Shown one piece after another: positions 55,488 to 64,000 of a stretch of DNA of 64,000 nt. Under the pieces are notes generated by a model. The model did no database searches. It was not told where the DNA came from and saw only the letters and a program-made list of their open reading frames with translations. Both the position numbers and the translations under genes were made by a program. The DNA lies in NCBI GenBank assembly GCA_011109175.1, contig RDEW01000018.1:493304-557303 (forward strand). The letters run 5' to 3'. The DNA is from Dicyema japonicum (Eukaryota; Dicyemida; Rhombozoa; Dicyemidae). Numbering within the stretch: the first letter of the stretch is position 1; every line of letters begins with the position of its first letter.

Positions 55488-55589
55488 CTGTGGCTTTGAA
55501 ATGTTATTTTTTAAGATTTAAATTTTATTTATAAATTTTATAATGTTTCAACATTTATTGGCTTTAAACTTTACAATTTAAATAGCCAA
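55488..55589. promoter_or_regulatory. Short upstream region of the Unkempt gene
   Basis: About 100 bp of AT-rich DNA separates the Unkempt ATG from the retroelement tail at 55590, so any promoter either sits here or overlaps that tail. No motif was assigned. Confidence 0.25.
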
Positions 55590-55725
55590 GTGAGGAGACG
55601 CCCAATGCCTAGCTGGCATCAGGAGGATCCAACTATTTTTCTTTGGGGGACAATGTCGTTACCTGGAGACAAGTTCTGGAATGCTGGAACGAGTCAGGAT
55701 CAAAGAGTTAGTTAGCTTGTTACCC
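55590..55725 (+). repeat. Retroelement 3' end, inverted copy of 39183-39370
   Basis: The frame reads RRRPMPSWHQEDPTIFLWGT and ends NAGTSQDQRVS, stop. The inverted match at 39.2 kb supports a mobile family of unknown type. Confidence 0.55.
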
Positions 55726-56484
55726 TTGGTCTTTGGAATAATTTTTAAGTCGTTATCAGATACGCTTGAGCGGTATGGATCGCCCCGTTTTCGCTATTGG
55801 AGTAGGGTAAATTCGAATCAAGAATAATGACATCCTTAAGAGTTTTTTCAATATCGATAATTTCATTAAATTTAAAAAAATTGGACTGATTTAGTATTTT
55901 TGGTTTTCAAAAAAATTTAACTATTTTTCTAATAAAATCCTATGATTTTATAATAGGTTGAGGGTAGTGCCCTTATCTTCTCATGACGGGTGTAACTCAT
56001 ATTCACTTTCTTGTGTACTCAAACCAAATGGCAGCCAGAAGAGACATCGTGAACAAGAAGTAATAGTCAAATATATAGAAAGTGAACATCCCCTAGTATT
56101 GTCTAGGAATCCGACGATTCAATTACAATCTAAATGGTCGGATTTTAATTTAAAACAAAAGTTTTGAACAAATAAAAACATTTTCGAATAAGTGAGTGAA
56201 CCATATATGAAGAATTTGAGTTTCTGAAAATTTCGATCAATATCATCCTGTCAAGTGGCGTGACCTTAAATGCTAATTTCAAAAACTTTCCACTTTAATC
56301 ATTTCTGGGCACTAATACAAGATCCCAGAGATGGGTGATACCGCACTTGGGTAAAACAATCAAATCTTGATTTTTTTAAATTCTTATTTAAAAACTTTTC
56401 TTTTTATAAATGCAATAATAATAATAAAATACTTATTTCAAGTCTTCTAGCACTTTAAATCAAACTAGACACCTTTTTTTTTGG
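55726..56484. other. Stretch without recognisable gene
   Basis: A 69-codon frame (55958-56167) preceded by a TTATAATAG acceptor-like end resembles an exon, but no family or partner exon was recognised. Confidence 0.3.
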
Positions 56485-59260
56485 TTGAGGTGGTGACGTC
56501 CCTTTATAGCACATATGTCTTTCTCACGTCTAATATCTAACTGCCCTTTTTCTGTTGGTACCCTGAATGTAAGAGGACTCAATCCAACATACAAGAAGCT
56601 TCAGCTGTCACGTGATTAGGATCACTATAAGGTATCAGTATGCTGCCTACAGGAAACAAAAATAACTGACAGCACACGCATGCGGGTGGGAAATTATCAT
56701 TTGATTACCCTTCCAACAACGTGTCGTCACTATGGACTTGGATTTGCTATTCATCACACATTGTATAGTCGTATATCTCGGATGTGGGTCGTTACAGACA
56801 GGATTGCGGTACTGCAAATCTGGTGGGGAAGCAAACCAAACTCTACAGTGACAATCATCAACATATACGCCCCGACTGGAATCAGGGCATCTGCCAATCC
56901 AGAAGAACTAGACGAATTCTACTCCGCCCTCATAAGGGTTTACAACACTCTCAGTTCTTCATATTTTTGCTTAATTGCAGGAATGCAAAGCAGGAAAAGC
57001 CAGATCTGGAGAAACTTGTATCGGATCTCATGGAAGAAATCGGCGAAACACGCCCGGAATGGCATTAATCCACTTTTGCACTTCCTTGGATCTGTTTTTG
57101 TGCAATACGGCATTCCGTCACCCAGCGAGACACAAGACGACGTGGACTGGAACTAGGAAGGATTTGAAAGGAAATTACATAAAATATATAATCAAATTGA
57201 CTACATACTATGCAGACGAGGTCACAAACATCTTGAACTTAATGATATCGACGAAACTAAACCTGTTCATATTATTTGGGACAAAGTCGATAAAAGGTAC
57301 AGCATGTGATGTGTTGGGAAGTATTACAAAACCCGTAAATTTTACAATCATGATATTTGCGTCCTATCAGAAAACCAGAAAGCCTTGAGATTGAAGATAG
57401 AAAACTCAAGGTCTCCAGAAAAGGCCAAGGAACTTCGGCAACAACGAAACCGAACATTATTAAAAATCAAGCAAACTCAGAAATCCCTAACGGCTAAAGA
57501 AATAGAAAAACAAATTGAAGACATTGAAAAATATAAAGATGGAGTGAAAATGTTCAAAGCTATTCAATTAATTAATAAGAAAAAGAGTGCAAGCCCCATA
57601 ATAATCAATGACATCCTTGGCAGAATAATTATCGATGAAAAGGACAAAGCAGCTACTATATCTGCTTATTACTATCATATGCTCAACTGGGACAACGAAA
57701 TAGGCTATAAATTTGGTGCACAAGTCAACCATGGTTTGGACATCCCAATAAACACACAAGAAACACTGGATGCAATTAAAAAATTGAAAAATGACAGATC
57801 GGCAGGACCAGAGAATATCCCAGCCGAACTTATAAAGTATGCCCCAGTGAAGTTGGTAACAATCATTACCAATATACTCAACAAAATATTTGAAGAAAAC
57901 ACTACGTTAGACATTGGCAAGGGTTGGTTAATTCCACTGCAAAAACCGGGAAAACCCAAAGGGCCCCTTTCCAACCTAAGACCAATCATCCTACTAACTA
58001 CGCTGCGAAAAATCTTGTCAATCATTACATTGGAAAGAATCAAAGACAAGGTGGAGTATTTTCTGTCACCAGGACAAAGTGGTTTCCGGTCAGGCAGATC
58101 CACTGCCGATGTCATTTGGACACACAGATGGTCAAGTGCTCTATGCCAAAAATATAAAAAGTGCATAGATGTTCTCGGAATAGACATGTCCAGAGCGTTT
58201 GACTCGGTTCATAGAGGCAAACTTCTTGAAGTACTCACAAGCTTCCTAACAACGGATGATGTCAAAATTATACAAAAACTACTGCAGAATACGCAACTAG
58301 CAACCAAACTCGGAAAAACTACTTCAGAATTCTTTTATACTTCACGTGGAATTCCGCAAGGAGACTCTTTGTCACCAGTTCTATTCATAATCTACCTGGA
58401 GGCTGCACTGAGAGATTTCAGGCCTTTAATTGAGAACAACAAAATAATCGAGTTAATATATGCAGACGATCTTGACTTTGTTTCTGAAGATGTTGAAATT
58501 CTTCATCACGTTCTCAAGAACTTACCAAATGCCTTTTCTAAATGGTTCTTAGTTGTCAACCAAGACAAAACTGAATATACAAAACTTGTACGAGTTGTAC
58601 GCACTTACGATGAATCATGGAGAAGGCATAAAAAAGTTGGTTCACTACTTGGAGACTCAGAAGATGTTACCCACAGAAAAATCCTTTCCACTGCTGCATA
58701 TAAAAAATTCTTAACTATCTGGCGTTCTAAGAAGAGCATAACTACGAATACAAAGCTAAAATTGTATAAAACATTCGTGGTTCCAGTCCTGACATACAAC
58801 TGTGGGACATGGGGGATTACGAAACGGGAAATGGACAATCTGGATCAATTTCATAGAAATCAACTAAGAAACATCTTGAGAATACATTTCCCGAAAAAGA
58901 TATCAAATTCAGAACTGTACAAAAGATGTGGTTTAAGGCCATTATCAGAGGAGATTCTCAAGGCTAGGTGGAGACTTTTTGGTCACATCTTACGAATGGA
59001 TATGTTGACTCCACCAAACATTGCAATGGAGAAGTATTTCGCACAACTGAAGGGATCATTCCGTGGCAGGCCTAGAGTGACGTTGCCTTCAGTACTAAAT
59101 GATGACCTAATCCGAATAAACAAAACTCTACGAAATGGTGAAGATCTTGACTCACTACGAGCAATGGCCCGGAACAAGGGAACATGGAAAAGGATGTGTG
59201 GGAGGATACTGGACGTGGCACAAGGGGAACTTAATTAATTTAATTAATTTTTGATTTCCC
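56485..59260 (+). mobile_element. APE-type non-LTR retrotransposon, nearly full length, intact RT frame
   Basis: It begins with the leader GGTTGAGGTGGTGACGT also found at 1518. The endonuclease runs from ATG 56515 (VGTLNVRGLN, VCCLQETK, GLGFAIHH, IINIYAPTG, FCLIAG, then FRHPARHKTTWTG and IDYIL) but is broken by one stop and several frameshifts. From 57385 a 617-codon frame is open: KNDRSAGPENIPAEL, GWLIPLQKPGKPKGP, LSPGQSGFRSGRSTADV, DVLGIDMSRAFDSVHRGKLL (motif A), SRGIPQGDSLSPVLFIIYLE, LIYADDLDFV (motif C), NQDKTEYTK, KKVGSLLGDSEDV, VVPVLTYNCGTWGIT and FGHILRMD. All RT catalytic residues are present. The end is ELN, TAA, then TTAATTAATTTTTG. It is the youngest-looking element in the window; the clade (RTE/Proto/CR1 range) is uncertain. 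Confidence 0.9.
57385..59238 (+). CDS. Reverse transcriptase of the APE-type element (617 codons open)
   Basis: This is the continuous part of the element's polyprotein; see 56485-59260 for motifs. Its first residues (RLKIENSRSPEKAKELRQQR) belong to the linker after the endonuclease, so the ATG at 57385 is only the first in-frame Met after the last frameshift and not the natural start. Confidence 0.9.
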   Translation: MRLKIENSRSPEKAKELRQQRNRTLLKIKQTQKSLTAKEIEKQIEDIEKYKDGVKMFKAIQLINKKKSASPIIINDILGRIIIDEKDKAATISAYYYHMLNWDNEIGYKFGAQVNHGLDIPINTQETLDAIKKLKNDRSAGPENIPAELIKYAPVKLVTIITNILNKIFEENTTLDIGKGWLIPLQKPGKPKGPLSNLRPIILLTTLRKILSIITLERIKDKVEYFLSPGQSGFRSGRSTADVIWTHRWSSALCQKYKKCIDVLGIDMSRAFDSVHRGKLLEVLTSFLTTDDVKIIQKLLQNTQLATKLGKTTSEFFYTSRGIPQGDSLSPVLFIIYLEAALRDFRPLIENNKIIELIYADDLDFVSEDVEILHHVLKNLPNAFSKWFLVVNQDKTEYTKLVRVVRTYDESWRRHKKVGSLLGDSEDVTHRKILSTAAYKKFLTIWRSKKSITTNTKLKLYKTFVVPVLTYNCGTWGITKREMDNLDQFHRNQLRNILRIHFPKKISNSELYKRCGLRPLSEEILKARWRLFGHILRMDMLTPPNIAMEKYFAQLKGSFRGRPRVTLPSVLNDDLIRINKTLRNGEDLDSLRAMARNKGTWKRMCGRILDVAQGELN

Positions 59261-59379
59261 GGGAGTGCTTAAAAAAGACACCTGAGTTATCGTGTCACAT
59301 ATATACATACAACATTGAGCTTAAATAAGTATACAAGGTCCAGGAGAGACTAACGTCGTTTGTCAAATAATCGAAGCTC
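59261..59379. other. Spacer
   Basis: 3' flank of the APE-type element; no feature. Confidence 0.4.
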
Positions 59380-59590
59380 GCGACAAGCCCTCCGCAGGTG
59401 TCAGGTTTAACCACATTTTGTTATTGAAATAATTAGGTGATCCCAGCTTGCTTGTATCCCCAGGACCCCTCCGTTGGACTACTATGTTCATCGGTCTGTT
59501 TGGACCCTCGGCACCGCCCATTTGACCCAAACAAGACATGTGAAATGGCTGGAGAAGAGGGACTTGTGAAGCGTCCAGACCGCAGAGACA
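59380..59590 (-). pseudogene. Jockey/CR1-like C-terminal tail (QAGIT stop)
   Basis: The minus strand reads HMSCLGQMGGAEGPNRP, then GYKQAGIT and TAA (complement 59433-59435). Confidence 0.5.
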
Positions 59591-60209
59591 GGACTATTAA
59601 ATAACTCTCTAATATAACTCCTAATTTTTTTTAATAAAGTTGTTTCGGTTTCGCTGGGTTTTGCCGGTGTATTGGTTGTACCAATAGTGTCTCTATTTTT
59701 AATGAAAATCGATATGTAACATCTAGCGAATGAGAAATAATAAATGTCTCATCAGAGCCCTAAATTTGGCTCAGTATTCCTCTTTGAACCCACACAAGTT
59801 GATTGAAAAAGAACTTGCATGTCTCAATGTAACAAGCACACTCCACTATTTAGATTTGACCAACTGTTCCATCACTCTTTGCGTCATTTCTGGATAGGTG
59901 TGATATTAATTTAAAATCCTACAGCCCAAATTCAGAATTCCAATTTGGACTATATTGACAGGTTGAGAACCACTGTTATCAAAGGCTACTACCAAGATTT
60001 TTTAATAACTCTTGATAGCTAGCTAAATGTGCATTTTTCACGTGATAAAGTTAAGCCTTTATCTCGACACAACTCTTTAGGGGATTTTGACATCGTTTGC
60101 CTTGAAATCGACTACTCGACTTGTCCAAGGTGAAAAGGGAGGTAATGGATTTTTCTCGGCTAGTCGATGCCGGTTATTCTTTACCCCAAAATGTATTCAA
60201 TCCAAGTTG
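59591..60209. other. Stretch without recognisable gene
   Basis: No motif seen on either strand. Confidence 0.4.
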
Positions 60210-60600
60210 TTAGTTGTTACCACGACCCCATTTACTTGTAAAAGGCTCGCAGCTATTAAGTAGGACACAGCAAATGCAGGCCGTGATCTCGACAGCCTCA
60301 ACCAGATTTCTCATCCTTTTCTTGTGCGCCTTCAGGGATCCAACACAGCTTCTCTGTGGACGGGATGATTATGAACATAGAAATTGGAGATGGGTTTGTC
60401 TCCTTCCTTATTTAACTTGCACCTAAGCGATATTCAAACCAATTCTAAGATATTGGACAAACACACTCCGCTACGAAACATCCCAAAATACTTAGAGTCA
60501 ATTTTCGATCGACTACTGACTTTTTCTAAACACGTGGAGGAACAGTGCACAAAAGCCTCTCGCAAAATCAACATTAACTATTTCCTTGTTGGTCAACTTT
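60210..60600 (+). pseudogene. Jockey-type RT fragment with internal deletion
   Basis: The frame at 60384 reads MGLSPSLFNLHLSDIQTNSK (LSPxLFNLYLSDIP), then directly NIPKYLESIFDRLLTFSKHV and CTKASRKIN of the thumb. The YADD segment between them is missing, so this is a deletion derivative. Confidence 0.6.
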
Positions 60601-61590
60601 TTCAATTCTATCGACAATAGATTTGTTGGTCAAATTCTTTTTTCAATTCTCCATCGATATAGAAAAAGCTTTCGACACTGTCCCAAGAAAACTTTTGATA
60701 AGGAAGATCTTTACGTCAAGAATCCCAACAGCCTGAAAGTCTGGATTGCTAATTTCCTAAATGGAAGAAGAGAAAGAGTGACTGCTGGAAAAACTAGGTC
60801 AGTAACCAAGTTCCTTCCAAATGGGGTCCCTCAAGGATCTCACTGTCACCACACCTGTTCAACCTATTCCTAAATGATATGCCCTCTCTTACCAGCGACG
60901 ATTCTCTGGTTCTGACATATGCGGATGATATAATCTTTGCAGTCAAAGACCAGTGCGTTAATGCTGCTGTATACCGGCTACAAACTTCATTGGACGATCT
61001 GAACTGCTGGCTCGTTAAGAACATTCTACGTACAAGACCCAAAAAGAATACAACAATTTTTACAACAAACAGAAGATTGACAAATTCCGCTCCATGTGTA
61101 ACCATAAATGAAAACTCAATCCCCACGACCAACTCGGTCAAAATACTGGCCGTAACATACGACCCATTCTCGACCTACAGCAAACACACTCTGACAACGT
61201 CATCTCCTCGGCACAACGAAAGCTAAATTTTGTTAAAACACTTCTTGGACAATAATGGCTGTTTAACTCAAATTTGGACTCACTCTACGTGCAGTATATT
61301 CAACCGTCTCTAATTTATGGGTGTGCTGCATGGGGAACCAAATTATCAAACGAGAAAATGGAAAAAATTAATACAGTTCAAAAAATGGCCAGTAAGGCCC
61401 ACTAAACCCTACGCCATTTGAGGAATTAGTGAGGAAAACCGGAGCCTTACTACCACCCCAAAAAGTAAGAAACCCACGCCCAATCAGGAAATGCGTTGGA
61501 ACCCGGGAGGAACACTGAGTAAGAATGAAATGGCTATTCGAGGCGGCCGGAATCACCTGACGGCTATTAGTTATTTAATTTGTCGGTGAT
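60601..61590 (+). pseudogene. Jockey-type RT fragment, palm to C-terminus
   Basis: Across frames: FSIDIEKAFDTVPRKLLI (motif A), TKFLPNGVPQGS, PSLTSDDSLVLTYADDIIFA (YADD kept), LDDLNCWLVKN, LDSLYVQYIQPSLIYGCAAW, EKINTVQKMASK, and the end WLFEAAGIT, TGA (61558-61560). The 3' UTR is short and ends TTTTAATAATAATAATC. Frameshifts make it inactive. Confidence 0.75.
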
Positions 61591-61848
61591 TTTTGGTTTT
61601 TAATAATAATAATCTCCAATTTATTTTACAAAAGTAATGTTAAAAATTTAGTCAGAAATATTTCTTTTTTGTTAGCAAAGACGCCTTTTCTACGAGCAAT
61701 TTAGTGTTTGGAGTTCTCCAACACACTCTAGATCATCCACAATTTTCGGTTCTGAACAGTCCAGGTTACTTGTTCCGTCGTCTTGAGAGTCTTTGTTATC
61801 CATTCTCGTATAGATATTATTTATTTCCTTTTTTATCTCCTTAGTTCT
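61591..61848. other. Spacer
   Basis: AT-rich; probable 3' UTR of the RLE element that follows on the minus strand. Confidence 0.35.
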
Positions 61849-64000
61849 TTAGACAAAACCAGTCTTATTCCTGTATGAAACAATCATCGACTCAAAAGTT
61901 TTACGTATAACCAATGATTGAATATACGTATAGGTTCTTTCGCTTATGTTCAGAGATCTGGAATGTTCCCACGAGTGCGAGGTTACCAATCCATCCCAGG
62001 TCAGTACTATTGGGACAATCCTCACTTTCGCATGGTGTATTGATTCCAGTTCTTTCGATAAAAGGTCATACTTTCTCAAATTTTCGAATTCTACTTGTTG
62101 GAGATTTTGGGTTGATGTTATACCCACTTCGACCAACAGTATTTGATTTTTTTATCGTAGATAAATAAATCTGGCTTGTTGTGTTCAATGTTTACATCGG
62201 TTTTGATGAAAGTATCAACTCTTATCTCTACCGAATCATTCATCAAAATTGTTTGCACTGAGTGGGTTTTTAATCTTGTTTTGTTTTTGAGACCGTATTC
62301 TTTACAAAAATAGAAGTGAAGGCACCGTACGACTTTATTATGTTTTCTGACGTAATCTCCGTGCAACATTTTGCCAAATCTTATAGCACAATGATCGACG
62401 GTTTACTTCCATTTTTACACAAGGTGCAAATCCTGTTCACTTCTCCAAAGAAGAGATTTCTGTCCTGGTCTAAACAGAACAAGGCTTCCGATTTTGGAGA
62501 ATTGTTATCCACAGAGATGAAAATTCAGTGTTTCCAAATTCTTCCAATAGGTTTTTTTACACTTGTGAATGAAAACTTTTCATACTTATTTGTTTCTTTA
62601 AGTTTTCTTTTTGTAGGTCAATCAAAAATTTACTATCCAGGATAAATGTATTGTCAACAGAGTACTTCTCCCGCAAAAATTCTTCAATGGTAGCCATATG
62701 TTTTACTTAAGGTTTCGGCGTAAAGAATAGCGGAACTTCTTCTGCAACAAGTACTTCTTCCTTTCAAATTGTTCAGAAAACCAAACAACATTCTCTCACT
62801 GAGGAAAGAGATCGAGCACATTCCTCTCCTAGCATGTTTCGAGGTAGGTACAGTCTCTCTTTGCAAGCTGGTTTAAGGTGTATATGATATTTATTCAGCA
62901 AACTACGGATAGAAGTATCAATCTTCTCAAATTCATTCGGTTCCAAATCAATTAATCCGATATAGTAATTGTATAAAGATAATGCATGTTCGTTAATTGC
63001 TTTAAAAAGGTTGACCGAGTTCAATTTAGTGTTTGCTATTTTTTTCTATTCTTTGGCATACTTCAGAAAATATTGTTTTAAGCATGTCTGTCTTGTTAAT
63101 TTGCCCAGATGGGCCTTCCAATACACCCAAATACTTATATCCATCAATTCCAGTTTTTTTCGAGACCAACAGATTTGAAATATAAATTGACTTGTTCCAT
63201 AATCTTAACAATAACTTCATCGTTCGAAATAAGTTTTAGGTCGTCTATGAATAAAAGATGATTAGTTGAAACGATGAAATTGACTGATCATTACTGGTAA
63301 TTGAAACTTTTGGATATCTGTTATTAAGGAATCGACTAAGTGGATCCAACACTAGCACAAATATCATAGGAGACAAACTATCTCCCTGTAAAATTACTCT
63401 TTGTAATTTGATGGTGCGTATATTTTCTTTATTCAAAAAAAGCTTGTGTTTCCAATTTTAAATAAGTATTTTAATTGCGTTAACAATCCACAATGGAATG
63501 TCAGAGTTTTCAAGGACATCGAAGAGAAAATCATAATTTACTGAGTCGAAAGCCATTTTAACGTCAATCCATGCAGCATAAAGTCAAAATCTGTTAGTTT
63601 TGTTAAGTGACTTATTCACCAGAGCCTGTTCCTTAGCACCTTGGGATCTCCTCCTAGTGCCCATTTGGTTTTCAGTAACTAGATCAAATGCTTCCGCATA
63701 GTCAGTTAGCTTCATATTAATGCATTTCGTCATGAGTTTTTATAACGATGGCATGCATGTAATCGGGTGGAAATCTTTTGGAGACTCAGGGGCAGTGCAT
63801 TTTGGGATCAAGTAAGTGAGTCCAGTGAAAAACCACTCTCCGGGCAAAGACGTGAACTTTTTAACACGAAAGTTGAAGACTCCATCGCAGCCTGGGGTCT
63901 TCCAGTTAGGCAGATATTTAATTGTTTTATTAAACTCATTTCTATTAAATCCAACGGGTACATTCTCGACGCCGGTTATTCTTTTTTCAATATCTACCCT
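61849..64000 (-). mobile_element. RLE-class non-LTR retrotransposon, divergent relative keeping RT and endonuclease (5' end outside window)
   Basis: On the minus strand from the right edge: YLIPKCTAP and ITCMPSL; NQMGTRRRSQGAKEQALVNK; IDVKMAFDSVNYDFLFDVLE (motif A); LQRVILQGDSLSPMIFVLVL; HLLFIDDLKLIS (motif C, FIDD); YKYLGVLEGPSGQ; LYNYYIGLIDLEPNEFEKID; KERLYLPRNM; a CTLCKNGSK knuckle start; YVRKHNKVVRCLHFYFCKEY; EHNKPDLFIYDKK and LVEVGITSTQNLQQVEFENL (PD-(D/E)XK nuclease). It aligns along its length with both half-elements of the tandem unit, showing the undeleted order RT, CCHC, RLE. It is broken by many frameshifts and stops. Confidence 0.85.

Noticed and set aside
1-64000. Microsporidian, ciliate or bacterial origin
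   Set aside because: Animal-type Unkempt and CPEB, spliceosomal introns throughout, and use of TAA, TAG and TGA as stops argue against all three, although retroelement-rich microsporidia and short-intron ciliates were considered.
1-64000. CRISPR array, operons with Shine-Dalgarno sites, rRNA genes
   Set aside because: No regularly spaced short repeats, no prokaryotic gene organisation, and no rRNA signature were seen.

Overview
The window is metazoan nuclear DNA: AT-rich, dense with decayed retrotransposons and DNA transposons, and carrying a few intron-containing host genes. Six gene models (an Unkempt-type zinc-finger protein, a CPEB, a prolylcarboxypeptidase-like S28 serine peptidase, a retinol-dehydrogenase-like SDR, mitochondrial ribosomal protein S31 and one unidentified gene) need 35 GT-AG introns of only 20-33 bp, mostly 22-25 bp, to restore family-consistent reading frames. 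TAA, TAG and TGA all act as stops, which argues against ciliates. Unkempt and CPEB are animal proteins, and introns of about 26 bp are known from dicyemid mesozoans (parasites of cephalopod kidneys), so a dicyemid such as Dicyema is the best inference. That assignment rests on gene structure, not on a database search.

Positions 1-35389 are two near-identical copies of a unit with a period of about 19.14 kb (1-19143 and 19144-35389). The left copy starts outside the window and the right copy stops at an undetermined base (n, position 35390), where homology ends abruptly. Each unit carries the unidentified zinc-ending gene (minus strand), an H2A-like histone gene (minus strand), and two inverted copies of one restriction-like-endonuclease (RLE) non-LTR retrotransposon. 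The minus-strand copy keeps the reverse transcriptase and has lost the CCHC/RLE region. The plus-strand copy has lost the reverse transcriptase core and keeps CCHC/RLE. Between and around them lie fragments of APE endonucleases, Jockey/CR1-like and R1/I-like C-termini, integrases, a pogo/Tigger transposase and hAT/ZBED transposases.

Positions 35391-64000 are single copy here. In order they hold retroelement tails, tRNA-Thr(CGT) (37995-38066, -), an RT fragment, MRPS31 (39942-40599, -), CPEB (42139-43463, +), the SDR (44633-45599, -), a three-domain Jockey/I-like element (46275-49840, -), the S28 peptidase (50517-52085, +), Unkempt (53762-55487, -), an almost full-length APE-type retrotransposon with a long open RT frame (56485-59260, +), Jockey-type RT debris (60210-61590, +), and a divergent RLE-type element that keeps both RT and RLE (61849-64000, -, continuing off the right edge).

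The host genes do not form a pathway. Two of them (Unkempt and CPEB) are RNA-binding translational regulators. Many single-base indels separate the two unit copies and also break conserved host exons, so part of the apparent gene decay may be sequencing or assembly error.
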